Shown: in pieces, positions 42,408 to 52,522 of the stretch
How the letters are laid out: the number at the start of each line of letters is the position of its first letter
Numbering within the stretch: the stretch's first letter is position 1
From: Aquisalinus luteolus
GTDB lineage: Bacteria > Pseudomonadota > Alphaproteobacteria > Caulobacterales > Parvularculaceae
Assembly (NCBI RefSeq): GCF_009712425.2
Contig: NZ_VCJR02000002.1
Span: 372,001 to 436,000, forward strand
Length of the DNA: 64,000 bases
Direction of reading: 5' to 3'
Notes under the pieces: model-generated
Database searches by the model: none
What the model was told of the DNA's origin: nothing
The model's input: only the letters and a program-made list of their open reading frames with translations
Program-made: the position numbers and the translations under genes

Positions 42408-43904
42408 CTACTGCGGGGGTAACACCTGTTCAGCCAGATTTTCTTCCTCTGCCATATTCGGCTCGTTTGCGGGCATGCTGTTGTCCTCGATGACGAAAGG
42501 CGGCTGTTCAGGGTTGGCGATATTGTTGGTCAGTACATCGTCATATTCGCGGATACGCCTGACATAGTGAACCGGCTCATACCCGCGGGCATAGCCATGG
42601 GGCACGGTCGAGTAATACTGTTTTTTGGTCAGCAGGGGCAGCATGTCATCGATGACGCGCCACTTGTTCTTGTCCTGCCCGCGACGGTCGGCGAGGCGGC
42701 GTGCATCAAGCAGGTGACCGTAGCCGACATTATAGGCGGCCATCGCCATCCACAGCCTGTCATAACCGGTCACGGCATCGGGCAGTCTGTTGTATAGTCG
42801 GTCCATATAGTCCGCCCCGCCATAAATGCTCTGTACCGGGTCGAGACGGTTTTCGACGCCAAGCTCCCGCGCTGTTGGGCGTGTCAGCATCATCAGGCCG
42901 CGAACGCCGGTTGGACTCTTCGCCTTGGGGTCCCAATGGGATTCCTGATAACCTTGGGCTGCGAGCAGGGTCCAGTCGAGGTTCTCCATGTCTGCCGCAT
43001 CGCGGAAATGATCTTCGTAATCCGGCAGGCGTGTATCGATACGCTCACGGAAGGTCGTGATGTTCAGGTAGTCGAAATCTTCCAGGTGTCCGAAGAAGCG
43101 CTCGTCAAGATCTTCCAGCGTGCCATCTTCGTGCAGGGACTGCATCCAGCCTGGCAGAAACTCCTGCAGGCTGTCCGCCTCTGGCGCGACCAGCCATGCG
43201 AGCTGACGGTCTTCATCGCCCAGTCGAAAGGCGAGGGCGAGATCTGGATAATCAAGCCGCGCAAGCGAAATGATGTGAGATTCTGCGACGGCGCAATCGA
43301 CACGGCCTTCGCTGACCTCTCGCAGCAGGGGCATGGCCGAGGTGACATTTCGTCTTTGCCAGAAAGCCTGTTCAGATCCGGTAAGCTCGAGCAGCAATTC
43401 CTCGCTGCCGGAGTTCGCGACGACCGCAATCTCCACGCTTTCAAGGTCCGCGATATCAGCAGGCAAAGATCCGCCCCGGCGGCACACAATCTGGGGCGTC
43501 ACATTCTTGTAGGCTGGTCCGTAAGGAACGTCTGTTTCAGCACGTTCACGCCTGGTAAGTCCGGCAGCAGCGATATGGCCCTCATTGTTTTCAATGGCTC
43601 TGGTCAATGCATCAAGATTGTCGAAAATCTCGTAACGCACATCGATCCCGAGGTCGCCCGCAAGCCGATTGGTGAGGGCATATTCATATCCCGTTTCCCG
43701 GCCATCCCGCTGGCGATAGGTTGCGGGGCCATTCACGGTCAGCACGATCAGTTCATCGGCCGCACCGGGCCCATCGGCCCGGTCGGTGACGTTATTGCGT
43801 GAAAAGGCAAAGGCGATAGCGATGAGCCCCGCCAGAAGCAGTGCCGCAAACAGCCACACGCCTTTCTGCCCGATGACAGTCTGTTGTCGTTGCGTATTTG
43901 CCAT
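42408..43904 (-). CDS. mltF: Membrane-bound lytic murein transglycosylase F
   Basis: 498 residues: one N-terminal membrane segment (about 14-32), a solute-binding-like domain (about 45-275) and a lytic transglycosylase domain (about 300-450). The catalytic Glu is in GYQESHWDP (about 320), followed by KSPTGVRGLMMLT. It cleaves peptidoglycan glycan strands with 1,6-anhydro product. The last about 40 residues are a low-complexity Asn/Glu/Pro tail. Monocistronic, divergent from the hybrid kinase. Confidence 0.88.
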   Translation of the reverse strand: MANTQRQQTVIGQKGVWLFAALLLAGLIAIAFAFSRNNVTDRADGPGAADELIVLTVNGPATYRQRDGRETGYEYALTNRLAGDLGIDVRYEIFDNLDALTRAIENNEGHIAAAGLTRRERAETDVPYGPAYKNVTPQIVCRRGGSLPADIADLESVEIAVVANSGSEELLLELTGSEQAFWQRRNVTSAMPLLREVSEGRVDCAVAESHIISLARLDYPDLALAFRLGDEDRQLAWLVAPEADSLQEFLPGWMQSLHEDGTLEDLDERFFGHLEDFDYLNITTFRERIDTRLPDYEDHFRDAADMENLDWTLLAAQGYQESHWDPKAKSPTGVRGLMMLTRPTARELGVENRLDPVQSIYGGADYMDRLYNRLPDAVTGYDRLWMAMAAYNVGYGHLLDARRLADRRGQDKNKWRVIDDMLPLLTKKQYYSTVPHGYARGYEPVHYVRRIREYDDVLTNNIANPEQPPFVIEDNSMPANEPNMAEEENLAEQVLPPQ

Positions 43905-44054
43905 TGTGCCCTGAAAACACCACAGCTCGCATCATGGTTCAGGGTGATTTCGAGCTTGCTGTTAAACCAGTGCTAACCATGGCGTTAGGTCTAATTTTAC
44001 TTTTTTCTAATCTTTCATCATTACCTTGCGCGTACTGAAAAGGGTCTTTTTCAG

Positions 44055-45872
44055 GTGGTAAACTGTGCGTGGGAGAGGTCTTTGACCTTGTTATTCCGTC
44101 ATCTGAAAGATTTCATGTGGCCACCGGTCGAGGGTGACGATCACCTGAGTGCTGCCCGCAGGCGCCTGCTGATCATCATGTCTGTCGGCGTGCTCATCGC
44201 CGGCAACGTCTCAAACTTCCTCGCCTTCGAGGATGTCATGAAGCGCAATACTGCCATCAGCACCTTCATCCTGATCGCACCATTCCTGTTCTTCATCCCG
44301 CCCCTGATCCTGCGCCGCAAGGGCAGCAGCACGACGGCCACGGCGCATCTGTTTCTGGTGCTGTTTACCTTTGCCGGGATCCTTGCCGCCTATACCGGTG
44401 GTGGCTTTTTCTCGCTGGGCACATTCTATCTCGCTGCCGTGCCGCCGATCGCGGTGCTGGCAATCGGCCTGCGTGCCGGTCTCAGCTACCTCGCTGGTGT
44501 GATGGTACTCTATGGCTGCTTCTATTTCCTGCGCGACAGTCTTGCGCCCTATGACAACAATGTCCTGCCGGAAGTCTTCCTTTACTGGAACTTCGTGGGC
44601 CTCAGCATCATCGTCATGGGTATCACCTTGTCGACCCTTGTCTATCATCACGGCATGGCCGCCGCGACCAACAGCCTGACCCAGTCGCGCCAGGAAGCAG
44701 ACTCCGGCAGTCGCGCAAAGACAGAGTTTCTTGCCAATATGAGCCATGAAATCCGTACACCTCTCAATGGTGTTCTCGGCATGGCGCAGGCACTGCAAAG
44801 CCGCCAGCTCGGGTCTGAAGAGCGGGCGATGGTCGATACGATACAGGATTCAGGCAACACACTGTTGGCCATTCTCAACGATGTGCTCGATCTGTCAAAG
44901 ATCGAGGCAGGGCGCACGCTCCTGTCCCCATCGGACGAGAACCTGCATACGATCTTCCAGCGCACCCATGAGCTGTTCATGCCGCTGGCACGCGAAAAGG
45001 GCCTGAAGCTGGTCCTGAAAGTTCACCCCGATGTGCCACAATGGGTGCATGTCGATGCGATCCGTATACGCCAGTGCGTTTCAAACCTGGTATCCAACGC
45101 GGTCAAGTTCACCGAGAAGGGCGGCGTCTCCGTGAAGGTGCTCGCCAAGCCGATGAAGGGCCGCGCCAATGGCCATTTCGTCACCGTCAGCGTCACGGAT
45201 ACGGGCATCGGCATCGAGGAAGAAAAGCTCGCCAGCCTGTTCCAGGCGTTTGCGCAGGCCGATGCGTCAATCTCGCGCCGGTTTGGCGGTACGGGCCTTG
45301 GCCTGACTGTCGCCCGTAACCTGTCGCAACAGATGGGTGGGGATATCTCCGTTGAATCGACACCTCGCGTCGGCTCTCGCTTTGTCTTTACTTTCGTTGC
45401 CGCGCCTGCGGAGCAGAAGCACGTCACCGAGACGGATCGAACGGGTGCGTCTACAAAAGGGCGGATCGACGGTGTGCGCGTCCTCGTCGTCGATGACCAG
45501 GCGGTCAACCGCAAGGTCGCCCAGATATTCCTGCAGGAGGCCGGCGCCATCGTGACCGAGGCTGAAAACGGCCGCGAAGCGCTGGACATGCTGGAGCAGG
45601 ATGAGGTCGATATCATGCTGCTCGACGTGCACATGCCGGTCATGGACGGGATCGAGACGATAAAGCGGCTTCGTTCCGGCTCCCTCGCCAGCAAGGCCCT
45701 GCCTGTGATCGCCCTGACCGCCGATGCCATGAGCGGCGCCGCCAACCGGCTGTTCGCTGTCGGTATGGACGGTTACCTGTCCAAACCGGTCGACCGGGTC
45801 GAAATGGTCCGCTCCATCCGCCGTGTCCTCGGCACAAGGCGTGCCGCAGCGAAGATGCGCAAATCCGCCTGA
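44055..45872 (+). CDS. Hybrid sensor histidine kinase/response regulator
   Basis: About 605 residues; the start is uncertain: GTG at 44055, or a TTG about 11 codons on that has GGAGAGG before it. Six membrane helices (about 38-200) form the sensor. Then HisKA with NMSHEIRTPLNG (His about 230), HATPase (about 340-455, with SNAVKFT and GTGLGL) and a receiver domain with LLDVHMPVMDG (Asp about 524). No HPt domain or output regulator adjacent. The signal is unknown; the six-helix input resembles MASE-like or 5TM-type sensors. Single gene, divergent from mltF. Confidence 0.9.
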   Translation: MVNCAWERSLTLLFRHLKDFMWPPVEGDDHLSAARRRLLIIMSVGVLIAGNVSNFLAFEDVMKRNTAISTFILIAPFLFFIPPLILRRKGSSTTATAHLFLVLFTFAGILAAYTGGGFFSLGTFYLAAVPPIAVLAIGLRAGLSYLAGVMVLYGCFYFLRDSLAPYDNNVLPEVFLYWNFVGLSIIVMGITLSTLVYHHGMAAATNSLTQSRQEADSGSRAKTEFLANMSHEIRTPLNGVLGMAQALQSRQLGSEERAMVDTIQDSGNTLLAILNDVLDLSKIEAGRTLLSPSDENLHTIFQRTHELFMPLAREKGLKLVLKVHPDVPQWVHVDAIRIRQCVSNLVSNAVKFTEKGGVSVKVLAKPMKGRANGHFVTVSVTDTGIGIEEEKLASLFQAFAQADASISRRFGGTGLGLTVARNLSQQMGGDISVESTPRVGSRFVFTFVAAPAEQKHVTETDRTGASTKGRIDGVRVLVVDDQAVNRKVAQIFLQEAGAIVTEAENGREALDMLEQDEVDIMLLDVHMPVMDGIETIKRLRSGSLASKALPVIALTADAMSGAANRLFAVGMDGYLSKPVDRVEMVRSIRRVLGTRRAAAKMRKSA

Positions 45873-45941
45873 TCCGTTTGCGCTAGTCTCGCGCGTCGTG
45901 CGATCTATAGTCTTCCTGTGAACGCTAACGGGAGACACAGG

Positions 45942-47243
45942 ATGAGCGGCAAGAAGCCAGACAACAACACAGGCAAATCGTTGGAAATCCGGGGCTCTGG
46001 TCCATCCCGCCGGTCCTTTCTCAAGGGCGCTGCCGGCGGCGCCATGGCCGCGCCCCTGATCGCAGGCACGGCAGCGGCAGAGGTGATCCGGTCCAACGGC
46101 GTCCAGCCTGCCGGTACCGTCCTGCCTGACCGCGCCGTTGGCCGTCCCCTGCCCGGCGGGTTTTCGTTCCCGGAAGAGGCTGTCAGCATCCCGAAGGACG
46201 GGCGCAGGGTCGGCTTCGCCGTCGTCGGGCTGGGTTCGTTCGCCCTGAACCAGATGATCCCGGCGCTGATGCGCACCGATCATTGCCGGCTTGCGGCCGT
46301 CGTCACCGGCAATCCGGAAAAGGGCGCAGGCATCGCCCGCACCTATGGCCTGCCGGAGGACGCGATCTATTCCTATGAGCGCTTTGACGAAATCGCCAAT
46401 GATGACCGGGTCGATGTCGTCTATATCGTCCTGCCGACAGGCCTGCATGCGGAATGGACGAAAAAGGCTTTTGCCGCGGGCAAGCATGTGCTGGTGGAGA
46501 AATGCATGGCGACATCACCCGCCGAATGCGAGGAGATGATCGCTGCATCAGAGGCCGCGGCCAAAAAGCTGATGGTTGCCTACCGCGTCCATTTCGAACC
46601 GTACAATATGAAGGCGAAGGAGCTGATCCGCGGTGGCGAGATCGGCATGCCGCGCATGCTGAACACGACGAACCATCGCGTCGCCAACCTGTCCAACCCC
46701 AGCGATGTCTGGCGGCTCGACCGGTCCCTGGCCGGCGGCGGGGCCTTGCCGGACTACGGCATCTATGGCCTGAACGGCATGCAGTATTTCCTTGGCGAAC
46801 AGCCGGTGGAGGTATCCGCCCGAATCACAACGCCTGCTGACGATCCGCGCTTTCTCGAGGTCGAGGACCATGTTTCGGCATTGCTGACCTTCCCGTCCGG
46901 AGCGATGGGTAACTTGTCGACAAGCTATAACACAGAGAACTCCAACACGATTGATGTGTACGGAACGGAAGGCCGTGTCTCCATGGACCCGGCGACTTTC
47001 TATGGCGGCAACACGCTGACCCTGCGCCGTGGCCGCTCTGCCGAGCAACTGAACCCGGGCAACAGCAGCGTGCAGTTTGCCGCCGAGCTGGATCACATGG
47101 CCAGTGCCGTGCTCGACGATACACCGATCATCACGCCCGGCGAAATGGGCCTGCGCGACTGCCGCATTATCGAGGCTATTTATACCTCTGCGCGTGAAGG
47201 GCGCCCGGTGAAGCTGAACCCCGACGCAACCATGGCAAACTAG
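45942..47243 (+). CDS. Tat-exported Gfo/Idh/MocA oxidoreductase (GFOR-like)
   Basis: 433 residues from the ATG at 45942 (GGGAGACACAGG site). A Tat motif SRRSFLKG lies at about residues 23-30. The NAD(P) fold follows (RVGFAVVGLGSFALNQMIPAL), then the LHAEWTKKAFAAGKHVLVEKCMA block with the EK motif of the family. Overall it resembles periplasmic glucose-fructose oxidoreductase and trehalose-type relatives. The substrate sugar is unknown. Followed 15 bases later by a quinone oxidoreductase-like gene; likely one operon. Confidence 0.87.
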   Translation: MSGKKPDNNTGKSLEIRGSGPSRRSFLKGAAGGAMAAPLIAGTAAAEVIRSNGVQPAGTVLPDRAVGRPLPGGFSFPEEAVSIPKDGRRVGFAVVGLGSFALNQMIPALMRTDHCRLAAVVTGNPEKGAGIARTYGLPEDAIYSYERFDEIANDDRVDVVYIVLPTGLHAEWTKKAFAAGKHVLVEKCMATSPAECEEMIAASEAAAKKLMVAYRVHFEPYNMKAKELIRGGEIGMPRMLNTTNHRVANLSNPSDVWRLDRSLAGGGALPDYGIYGLNGMQYFLGEQPVEVSARITTPADDPRFLEVEDHVSALLTFPSGAMGNLSTSYNTENSNTIDVYGTEGRVSMDPATFYGGNTLTLRRGRSAEQLNPGNSSVQFAAELDHMASAVLDDTPIITPGEMGLRDCRIIEAIYTSAREGRPVKLNPDATMAN

Positions 47244-47258
47244 ATTGGGAGTAACTTC

Positions 47259-48287
47259 ATGAAAGCGATGAAGCTCGCCGCCTATGACGGCAAGGCGCCG
47301 TTCGAGGCCTTCGACAAGCCGGACGCCGACCCCGGCCCGAACGAGGTCGCGATCATGGTCGAGGCCTCCAGCGTCAATCCGGTCGACCTGAAAATACGCC
47401 AGGGGGCCACGCCGGTCGGGCCGGATGCGCCTCATGTGCTGGGTTGCGATGTTGCCGGTGAAATCGTGGCAGTCGGTGAGGCCGTTAAGGGCTTCAGGCC
47501 GGGCGATGCCGTCTATGGCTGCGCCGGCGGCGTGAAGGGCCGCGATGGGGCGTATTCGGAACGAATGGTCTGCGATGCGCGTCTCATCGCCCACAAGCCG
47601 GAGAGCCTGTCCTGCCGCGAGGCGGCGGCCTTGCCGCTCGTCGCCATCACCGCGTGGGAAGCGCTGGTGGATCGCGCCAAGGTCCAGCCGGGTGAACGCG
47701 TGCTCGTCCATGGCGGCGCTGGCGGGGTCGGCCATATCGGCGTGCAGCTTGCCCGGGCCATGGGCGCTATCGTGCACACGACGATCTCTTCGAAGGAAAA
47801 GGCCGCCATCGCCTATGATCTTGGGGCCGAGCGTGCGATAGACTACAAGGAAAAGTCCGTAGACGACTATATTGCAGAAGAGACCGGCGGCGAAGGGTAT
47901 GATGTCGTCTTCGACACGATCGGCGGCCCGCATCTGGAAAAATCCCTGCAAGGCGTCAAGGTCAATGGCCGCGTGGTGACGACCGTCGGCGGCGGTGCGT
48001 CGCCGGAGCTGGCGCCAATGCATATGAAGAATGCCCGCCTTGATGTTGTCCTGATGTTGATCCCGATGCTTCAAGATCAGGGCCTCGACCACCATGGCGA
48101 CATCCTGATGCGGCTGGCGCGCATGATCGAGAGCGGGTTCATCAGGCCGCTGATCGATGACCGCCGTTTCGCCCTGGAGGAAATCGGCGCGGCCCACGAC
48201 CACCTGAAATCAGGTGATGCCATTGGCAAGATCGTCATCGATATCGGACAGAATGCCGATGCGAGGCCTTTTCCGCCATTGCGCTGA
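47259..48287 (+). CDS. Zinc-independent MDR quinone oxidoreductase/alcohol dehydrogenase-like protein
   Basis: 342 residues, medium-chain dehydrogenase/reductase fold: GroES-like N-terminus with SSVNPVDLKIRQG, then the cofactor loop VHGGAGGVGHIGVQLARAMG (about 148-167) for NADPH. The catalytic-zinc ligand pattern of alcohol dehydrogenases is absent, as in quinone oxidoreductases. The C-terminus ends with ALEEIGAAHDHLKSGDAIGKIVI. Cytoplasmic. Co-transcribed with the upstream Gfo/Idh/MocA gene, but the substrate is unknown. Confidence 0.85.
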   Translation: MKAMKLAAYDGKAPFEAFDKPDADPGPNEVAIMVEASSVNPVDLKIRQGATPVGPDAPHVLGCDVAGEIVAVGEAVKGFRPGDAVYGCAGGVKGRDGAYSERMVCDARLIAHKPESLSCREAAALPLVAITAWEALVDRAKVQPGERVLVHGGAGGVGHIGVQLARAMGAIVHTTISSKEKAAIAYDLGAERAIDYKEKSVDDYIAEETGGEGYDVVFDTIGGPHLEKSLQGVKVNGRVVTTVGGGASPELAPMHMKNARLDVVLMLIPMLQDQGLDHHGDILMRLARMIESGFIRPLIDDRRFALEEIGAAHDHLKSGDAIGKIVIDIGQNADARPFPPLR

Positions 48288-48372
48288 TTGAGGGTTTGGC
48301 CTGAGGGGCACCTGCCGCTTGACCGCGCCCTCGCCAGAAAGGTAGCGTTACCAAAAAACAGATGAGGGCAGG

Positions 48373-49728
48373 ATGAAGACGCATTTCCTTTTGGCTTTGA
48401 GCCTCGTTGCTGGGTCAATGTCCGTCAATGGCAGCGCCATGGCGCAAAATGAGGCGCCGGTCGAGTTGACAGCCGAGGAGGATCATCGCCGCATGCTAGA
48501 CCTTCTCGGCCTGGAGGCGCTGCGCCCTGGGCGCAACGGGATGGACCCGGAAGCGGAAAACTATGCCAATTACGATGAGGCGACGTCCAATCCGTACCCG
48601 GACTTGCCGCCACTTATGATCACCGAAAATGGAGAGCCGGTAACCGGCCCGCAAATGTGGGAAGAGACCCGCCGACCCGAGCTGGTCGGTATCTTCAGTG
48701 AGGAAATCTATGGCCATGCCCCGGCGGTGACGCCGTCCGTCACTTGGGAAGTGGTCGCCGAGCGTGAAGAGACGGTCGCCGGCGTGCCTGCCATCGTGCG
48801 CGATTATGTCGGCCGTGTCGATAACAGCGCGTATCCGGCGATCGAGGTCAATATCGACATGACCCTGACCCTGCCGGCTGAGGCGGAGGGCCCTGTGCCA
48901 GCCATCGTCAGCTTCATCTTCCGCTTCCCGGCGAACTGGGAGGCACCCGCAGGGTGGGAGCCGCCTAGCCCCTCAGCCACCGAGCGCATCCTGTCGCGTG
49001 GCTGGGCCCATGCCGAGCTGGTACCGACGACCGTGCAGGCAGACAATGGGGCCGGGCTGACCAAGGGCATCATCGGGCTCGTCAACAAGGGCCAACCCCG
49101 CGATGCCGATGACTGGGGCGCGCTGAGGGCCTGGGCCTGGGGTGCGAGCCGGGTGCTCGATGAGTTCGAAGGGATGAAAGAGATCGACGAGACCCGCGTC
49201 GCCATCGAAGGGTTGTCGCGCTATGGCAAGGCGGCCCTCGTGACCATGGCCTATGACGAGCGCTTCGCCGCCGGGTTTTCCGGCTCCTCCGGCGAAGCGG
49301 GGGCCTCGCTCTATCGCCGCGACAATGGCGAGGTGCTGGAAAATGTCGCGTCCTCCGGGGAGTACCACTGGATGGGCGGCAATTTCCTGAAATATGCCGC
49401 GGATCCGCTCGGCTGGGATGACCTGCCCATCGACGCCCACTCCCTGATTGCGCTATCCGCGCCACGTCCGCTTTTTGTCGGGACAGGCAAGTCAGAAGAG
49501 GGCGATGCCTGGGTCGACCCGGTCGGCATCTTCATGGCGACGAAAGCGGCAAGCCCGGCATGGGAGCTTTATGGCGCGGGTTCAATCCATGATGTCGACT
49601 TTCCGGGCGAGAAGGTCGAGGTCGGCGAGGGGGCTATCGTCTTCCGCCAGCAGGAAGGCGGGCACTCCAACCACCTCAACTGGGAAAGCTTCCTGGATTT
49701 CGCCAAGCGGGAGTGGGCGGACGAGTAG
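48373..49728 (+). CDS. CE15-type glucuronoyl esterase-like hydrolase
   Basis: 451 residues, signal peptide ending near AMAQN. The nucleophile motif GLSRYGKAAL at about 279-288 matches the G-x-S-R-x-G-K of carbohydrate esterase family 15, with the basic residues that read the glucuronate carboxyl. The catalytic His is probably in QEGGHSNHLNW near residue 433. Family members split ester links between glucuronoxylan and lignin, so a role in use of plant or algal polymers is possible. Single gene; no other xylan-degrading genes nearby. Confidence 0.82.
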   Translation: MKTHFLLALSLVAGSMSVNGSAMAQNEAPVELTAEEDHRRMLDLLGLEALRPGRNGMDPEAENYANYDEATSNPYPDLPPLMITENGEPVTGPQMWEETRRPELVGIFSEEIYGHAPAVTPSVTWEVVAEREETVAGVPAIVRDYVGRVDNSAYPAIEVNIDMTLTLPAEAEGPVPAIVSFIFRFPANWEAPAGWEPPSPSATERILSRGWAHAELVPTTVQADNGAGLTKGIIGLVNKGQPRDADDWGALRAWAWGASRVLDEFEGMKEIDETRVAIEGLSRYGKAALVTMAYDERFAAGFSGSSGEAGASLYRRDNGEVLENVASSGEYHWMGGNFLKYAADPLGWDDLPIDAHSLIALSAPRPLFVGTGKSEEGDAWVDPVGIFMATKAASPAWELYGAGSIHDVDFPGEKVEVGEGAIVFRQQEGGHSNHLNWESFLDFAKREWADE

Positions 49729-49819
49729 GGCCTCAGCGCATTAACATAAGACATTGTTTCAGATGTAAGCGGTGCTAATGTCGCAGCTGGTGGCCATCAA
49801 GGCACCAGCCGGGAGAGTT

Positions 49820-50869
49820 ATGCCAATCATCGAAGATCTGCTCGACCGGATCGGTCTGTCGAATGACAAGATCCTGATTTCTGCTCTGGAACAGCTTGGT
49901 GAAGGCGTGATTGTCGCTGACGCCAATGGCCGGCTGGTCTTCATCAATTCAGCAGCCGCGCGCATTCATGGCGTCAAACGCCTGGACGTCGAGCCCGATG
50001 ATTATTCGGAGGCCTACCAGCTCCTGACCAGCGAGGACGAGCCGCACCCGCCGCAGGACCTGCCCCTCGCCCGGGCGGTGGCAAAAGGCGAAACCGTCGA
50101 AGATGCCCACTGGAAGATCCGCCGCCCCGACGGTGTGATGGTCGATGCCGTCGGCACCGCCCGTCCCATTCTCGATGAGGACGGCAAGCAGGTCGGCTCG
50201 GTGTTGACCATGTCTGACCGGACCGAGGAATTCGAGACACGCCGGGAGCTGGATGCAGCATTGAGCGCCAAGGATGCGCTGCTGTATGAGGTAAACCACC
50301 GTGTAAAGAATAACCTTGCCCTTGTCTCTGCGCTCCTGCGGCTGCAGGCGCAATCACTGGGTGACCAGCAGGCCAAGAGCGCTATTCACGACCTCGCAGG
50401 GCGCATCACGGTGCTGGAGGACTTCCACCGCAGCCTGTATCAGACCGGCGGCCATAACGAAATCGATATCGTTTCTTTCCTGTCGCAGAACATGACCGAC
50501 AGCCTCAAGGCGATGACAATGGATAACCGCATCGCGATCAAGGTGCGCAGTACAGGCCGGGCCATCTTCCAGATTGATCGGGCGGTGCCACTCGTCCTTG
50601 CCCTGAACGAGATGCTGCTCAATTCTATCAAGCACGCCTTTGCCGATACGGAAAAGCCGGAAATCTCCCTCGAGATCAAGGCTGCCGAAGACCAGCTGAG
50701 CATAGTCTATGCCGATAATGGCTGCGGCCTCGGCAATGCTGACCCTGGCAAGGCAAAAGGCATCGGCCGGGCACTCATCGCCAATCTGTCGAGCCAGCTT
50801 GACGCGACCATGGAAACCCTGAGTGATGCACAGGGCTTCCGGGTCAGGATCGACGTCCCGCTGGACTGA
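49820..50869 (+). CDS. PAS-containing HisKA_2-family sensor histidine kinase
   Basis: 349 residues from the ATG at 49820 with GGGAGAG; the frame is open 16 codons upstream without a site. A PAS domain at about 20-140 (LGEGVIVADANGRLVFINSAA) precedes the phospho-acceptor helix YEVNHRVKNNLALVSALLRLQ (His about 158), the HisKA_2/HWE class. HATPase at about 230-345 has NEMLLNSIKHAF and DNGCGLG. No membrane helices, so it senses a cytoplasmic signal. Such kinases feed the general stress response in alphaproteobacteria; this is inference. The response regulator is not adjacent. Confidence 0.9.
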   Translation: MPIIEDLLDRIGLSNDKILISALEQLGEGVIVADANGRLVFINSAAARIHGVKRLDVEPDDYSEAYQLLTSEDEPHPPQDLPLARAVAKGETVEDAHWKIRRPDGVMVDAVGTARPILDEDGKQVGSVLTMSDRTEEFETRRELDAALSAKDALLYEVNHRVKNNLALVSALLRLQAQSLGDQQAKSAIHDLAGRITVLEDFHRSLYQTGGHNEIDIVSFLSQNMTDSLKAMTMDNRIAIKVRSTGRAIFQIDRAVPLVLALNEMLLNSIKHAFADTEKPEISLEIKAAEDQLSIVYADNGCGLGNADPGKAKGIGRALIANLSSQLDATMETLSDAQGFRVRIDVPLD

Positions 50870-51913
50870 TTACTCTGTACGCAGTGCGTCGGAGAAGAAC
50901 GGCAATACTTTGTCCCGGAACTGTTCGGAGACCCGGTTGACGTGGTCGCCCTCATAGATCTCGAACTCGTGCTCGATGCCGTTCAGCGTCAGCCACTCAT
51001 CCATTTTCTTGGCGCCAGGCAGCAGCCAGTCCTCGTCACCGATATCGATGGCGATCGCCTCATAAGTCATCAGCGCTGACCTGTACTGGTCGGCCATGGC
51101 GAGCGGCGCATTGGCCGTCCATCGGGCGACCGGATCGGTGACCGCGTCCTCATCGCCCGGCAGGTCGAAATAGAAGGGCGGATTTTCCGGGTTCGGCGAC
51201 CATGCAGCGGCGGAGGCAAGCGTCGCCCGCTCGAAAAAGCCGAGCTCCAGCGTATCGGCAGGGTCTTCAAACGCGCGCAGTTTCTTCAGCATGGCGGGAT
51301 CGACGCCGCGCGAGGGCTCCAGACAGCACGGGCTCATGGCATAAAGCGCAGCGAAGACATCCGGGCGCTTCATGCCGATGCGCAGCGTGCCATACCCGCC
51401 CATGGAATGACCGGCGAGGCCGCGCGCTTCCCGCGCCGGGATAGTGCGGTAATTCTCATCGACATAGGCGACGACATCCTCGGCGATATAGCTTTCCCAG
51501 TCACCGGTGGTGACCGAGGCTGTGTACATCGACCCGTTATGCAAGGTCTGGGCATCCGGCATGACGACGATCATTTCCTGTGCGCCAGCGGCGAAGGCAG
51601 TGGCGACCGCGTCGGTGCGGGCGAGATCGCCGCGGAAAGCATCGTTATTGGATGAATAGCCATGAAGCGCGTAGACCACCGGGTAGCGTCTCTCCTCATC
51701 CGCCTCATAACTCGGCGGCAGGTAGACGATGATGTCGCGTGTCGCGGCATTGCCTTCGAGGTTCCCCTCCAGCGACGGGCCGGGGATCATCACCTGTTCG
51801 ATAGTTACATCCTGCGCCCCGGCAGGGCTTGCCAGCATGACCATCGCGACACCTGCGATCGTCACTTTGCGAAGGGCTTTGCGGAAAACTGTGCTCATCG
51901 TGGTAATCATCAT
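50870..51913 (-). CDS. Exported esterase, alpha/beta hydrolase (PF00756)
   Basis: 347 residues with a signal peptide ending near AGAQ. Nucleophile elbow GHSMGG at about 168-173; the oxyanion region YALHGYSSNNDAF and the His in YEGDHVNRV near residue 325 complete the likely triad. Related to antigen 85, S-formylglutathione hydrolase and siderophore esterases. Substrate unknown. Third member of this family in the window. Converges on the histidine kinase gene with no gap. Confidence 0.82.
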   Translation of the reverse strand: MMITTMSTVFRKALRKVTIAGVAMVMLASPAGAQDVTIEQVMIPGPSLEGNLEGNAATRDIIVYLPPSYEADEERRYPVVYALHGYSSNNDAFRGDLARTDAVATAFAAGAQEMIVVMPDAQTLHNGSMYTASVTTGDWESYIAEDVVAYVDENYRTIPAREARGLAGHSMGGYGTLRIGMKRPDVFAALYAMSPCCLEPSRGVDPAMLKKLRAFEDPADTLELGFFERATLASAAAWSPNPENPPFYFDLPGDEDAVTDPVARWTANAPLAMADQYRSALMTYEAIAIDIGDEDWLLPGAKKMDEWLTLNGIEHEFEIYEGDHVNRVSEQFRDKVLPFFSDALRTE

Positions 51914-52115
51914 GTCCTCACCTTCTGGTTTTTCCTGATTTAACCGTCTCGCCGGTCGGGCAGCAAGCCTTGGCGGTGCCCCTTGACGCTGCCCATATTT
52001 TCCCTTGCCCCATTATCACTTGCAGGCCCCGCAATAATCGGCTAACACCCGCCAACCCTTGCTGGACGGTGCCCCGGCAGGCGGTTTTTCCATTCCCGGC
52101 ACTCGGAGAAAAGCA

Positions 52116-52385
52116 ATGTCGATTACTGCTGAGCGCAAATCTGCGCTGATCAAGGAATATGCCCGCGAAGAGGGCGACACCGGCTCCCCGGAAGTACAGG
52201 TCGCAATCCTGACCGAGCGGATCCAGAACCTGACTGAACATTTCAAGGACCACAAGAAGGACAACCACTCCCGCCGTGGCCTTCTGAAGATGGTTTCCCA
52301 GCGCCGCCGGCTGCTGGACTATGTCAAAGGCATTGACGAGGGGCGCTACCAGTCCCTGATCGAACGGCTTGGCCTGCGCCGCTAA
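52116..52385 (+). CDS. rpsO: 30S ribosomal protein S15
   Basis: 89 residues from the ATG at 52116 (GGAG in the site). The sequence [32 protein letters not shown] (start), [29 protein letters not shown] and LIERLGLR is unmistakable S15. It binds 16S rRNA helices 20-22 early in 30S assembly and in many bacteria represses its own mRNA. It precedes pnp, separated by a hairpin that could be a partial terminator. Confidence 0.97.
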   Translation: MSITAERKSALIKEYAREEGDTGSPEVQVAILTERIQNLTEHFKDHKKDNHSRRGLLKMVSQRRRLLDYVKGIDEGRYQSLIERLGLRR

Positions 52386-52400
52386 AGCAGGTAAACCGGA

Positions 52401-52425
52401 AAGCGGGCCTCATGGGCCCGCTTTT
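52401..52425 (+). terminator. Hairpin between rpsO and pnp
   Basis: AAGCGGGCC/GGCCCGCTT with a TCATG loop and a short T stretch: a probable attenuating terminator; pnp follows 98 bases further. Confidence 0.7.
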
Positions 52426-52522
52426 GTTATGTGGCCAGGCGTGCAGCAAGGGTGCTGACGCCCGCCACTCGTACACCAGGACGCGTGCAATCCGGCACTC
52501 GTCCGAATTGAAAGAAACTCTC

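Noticed and set aside
46548-48203. 551-codon minus-strand frame
   Set aside because: It lies antisense to two recognisable oxidoreductase genes and has no recognisable domain.
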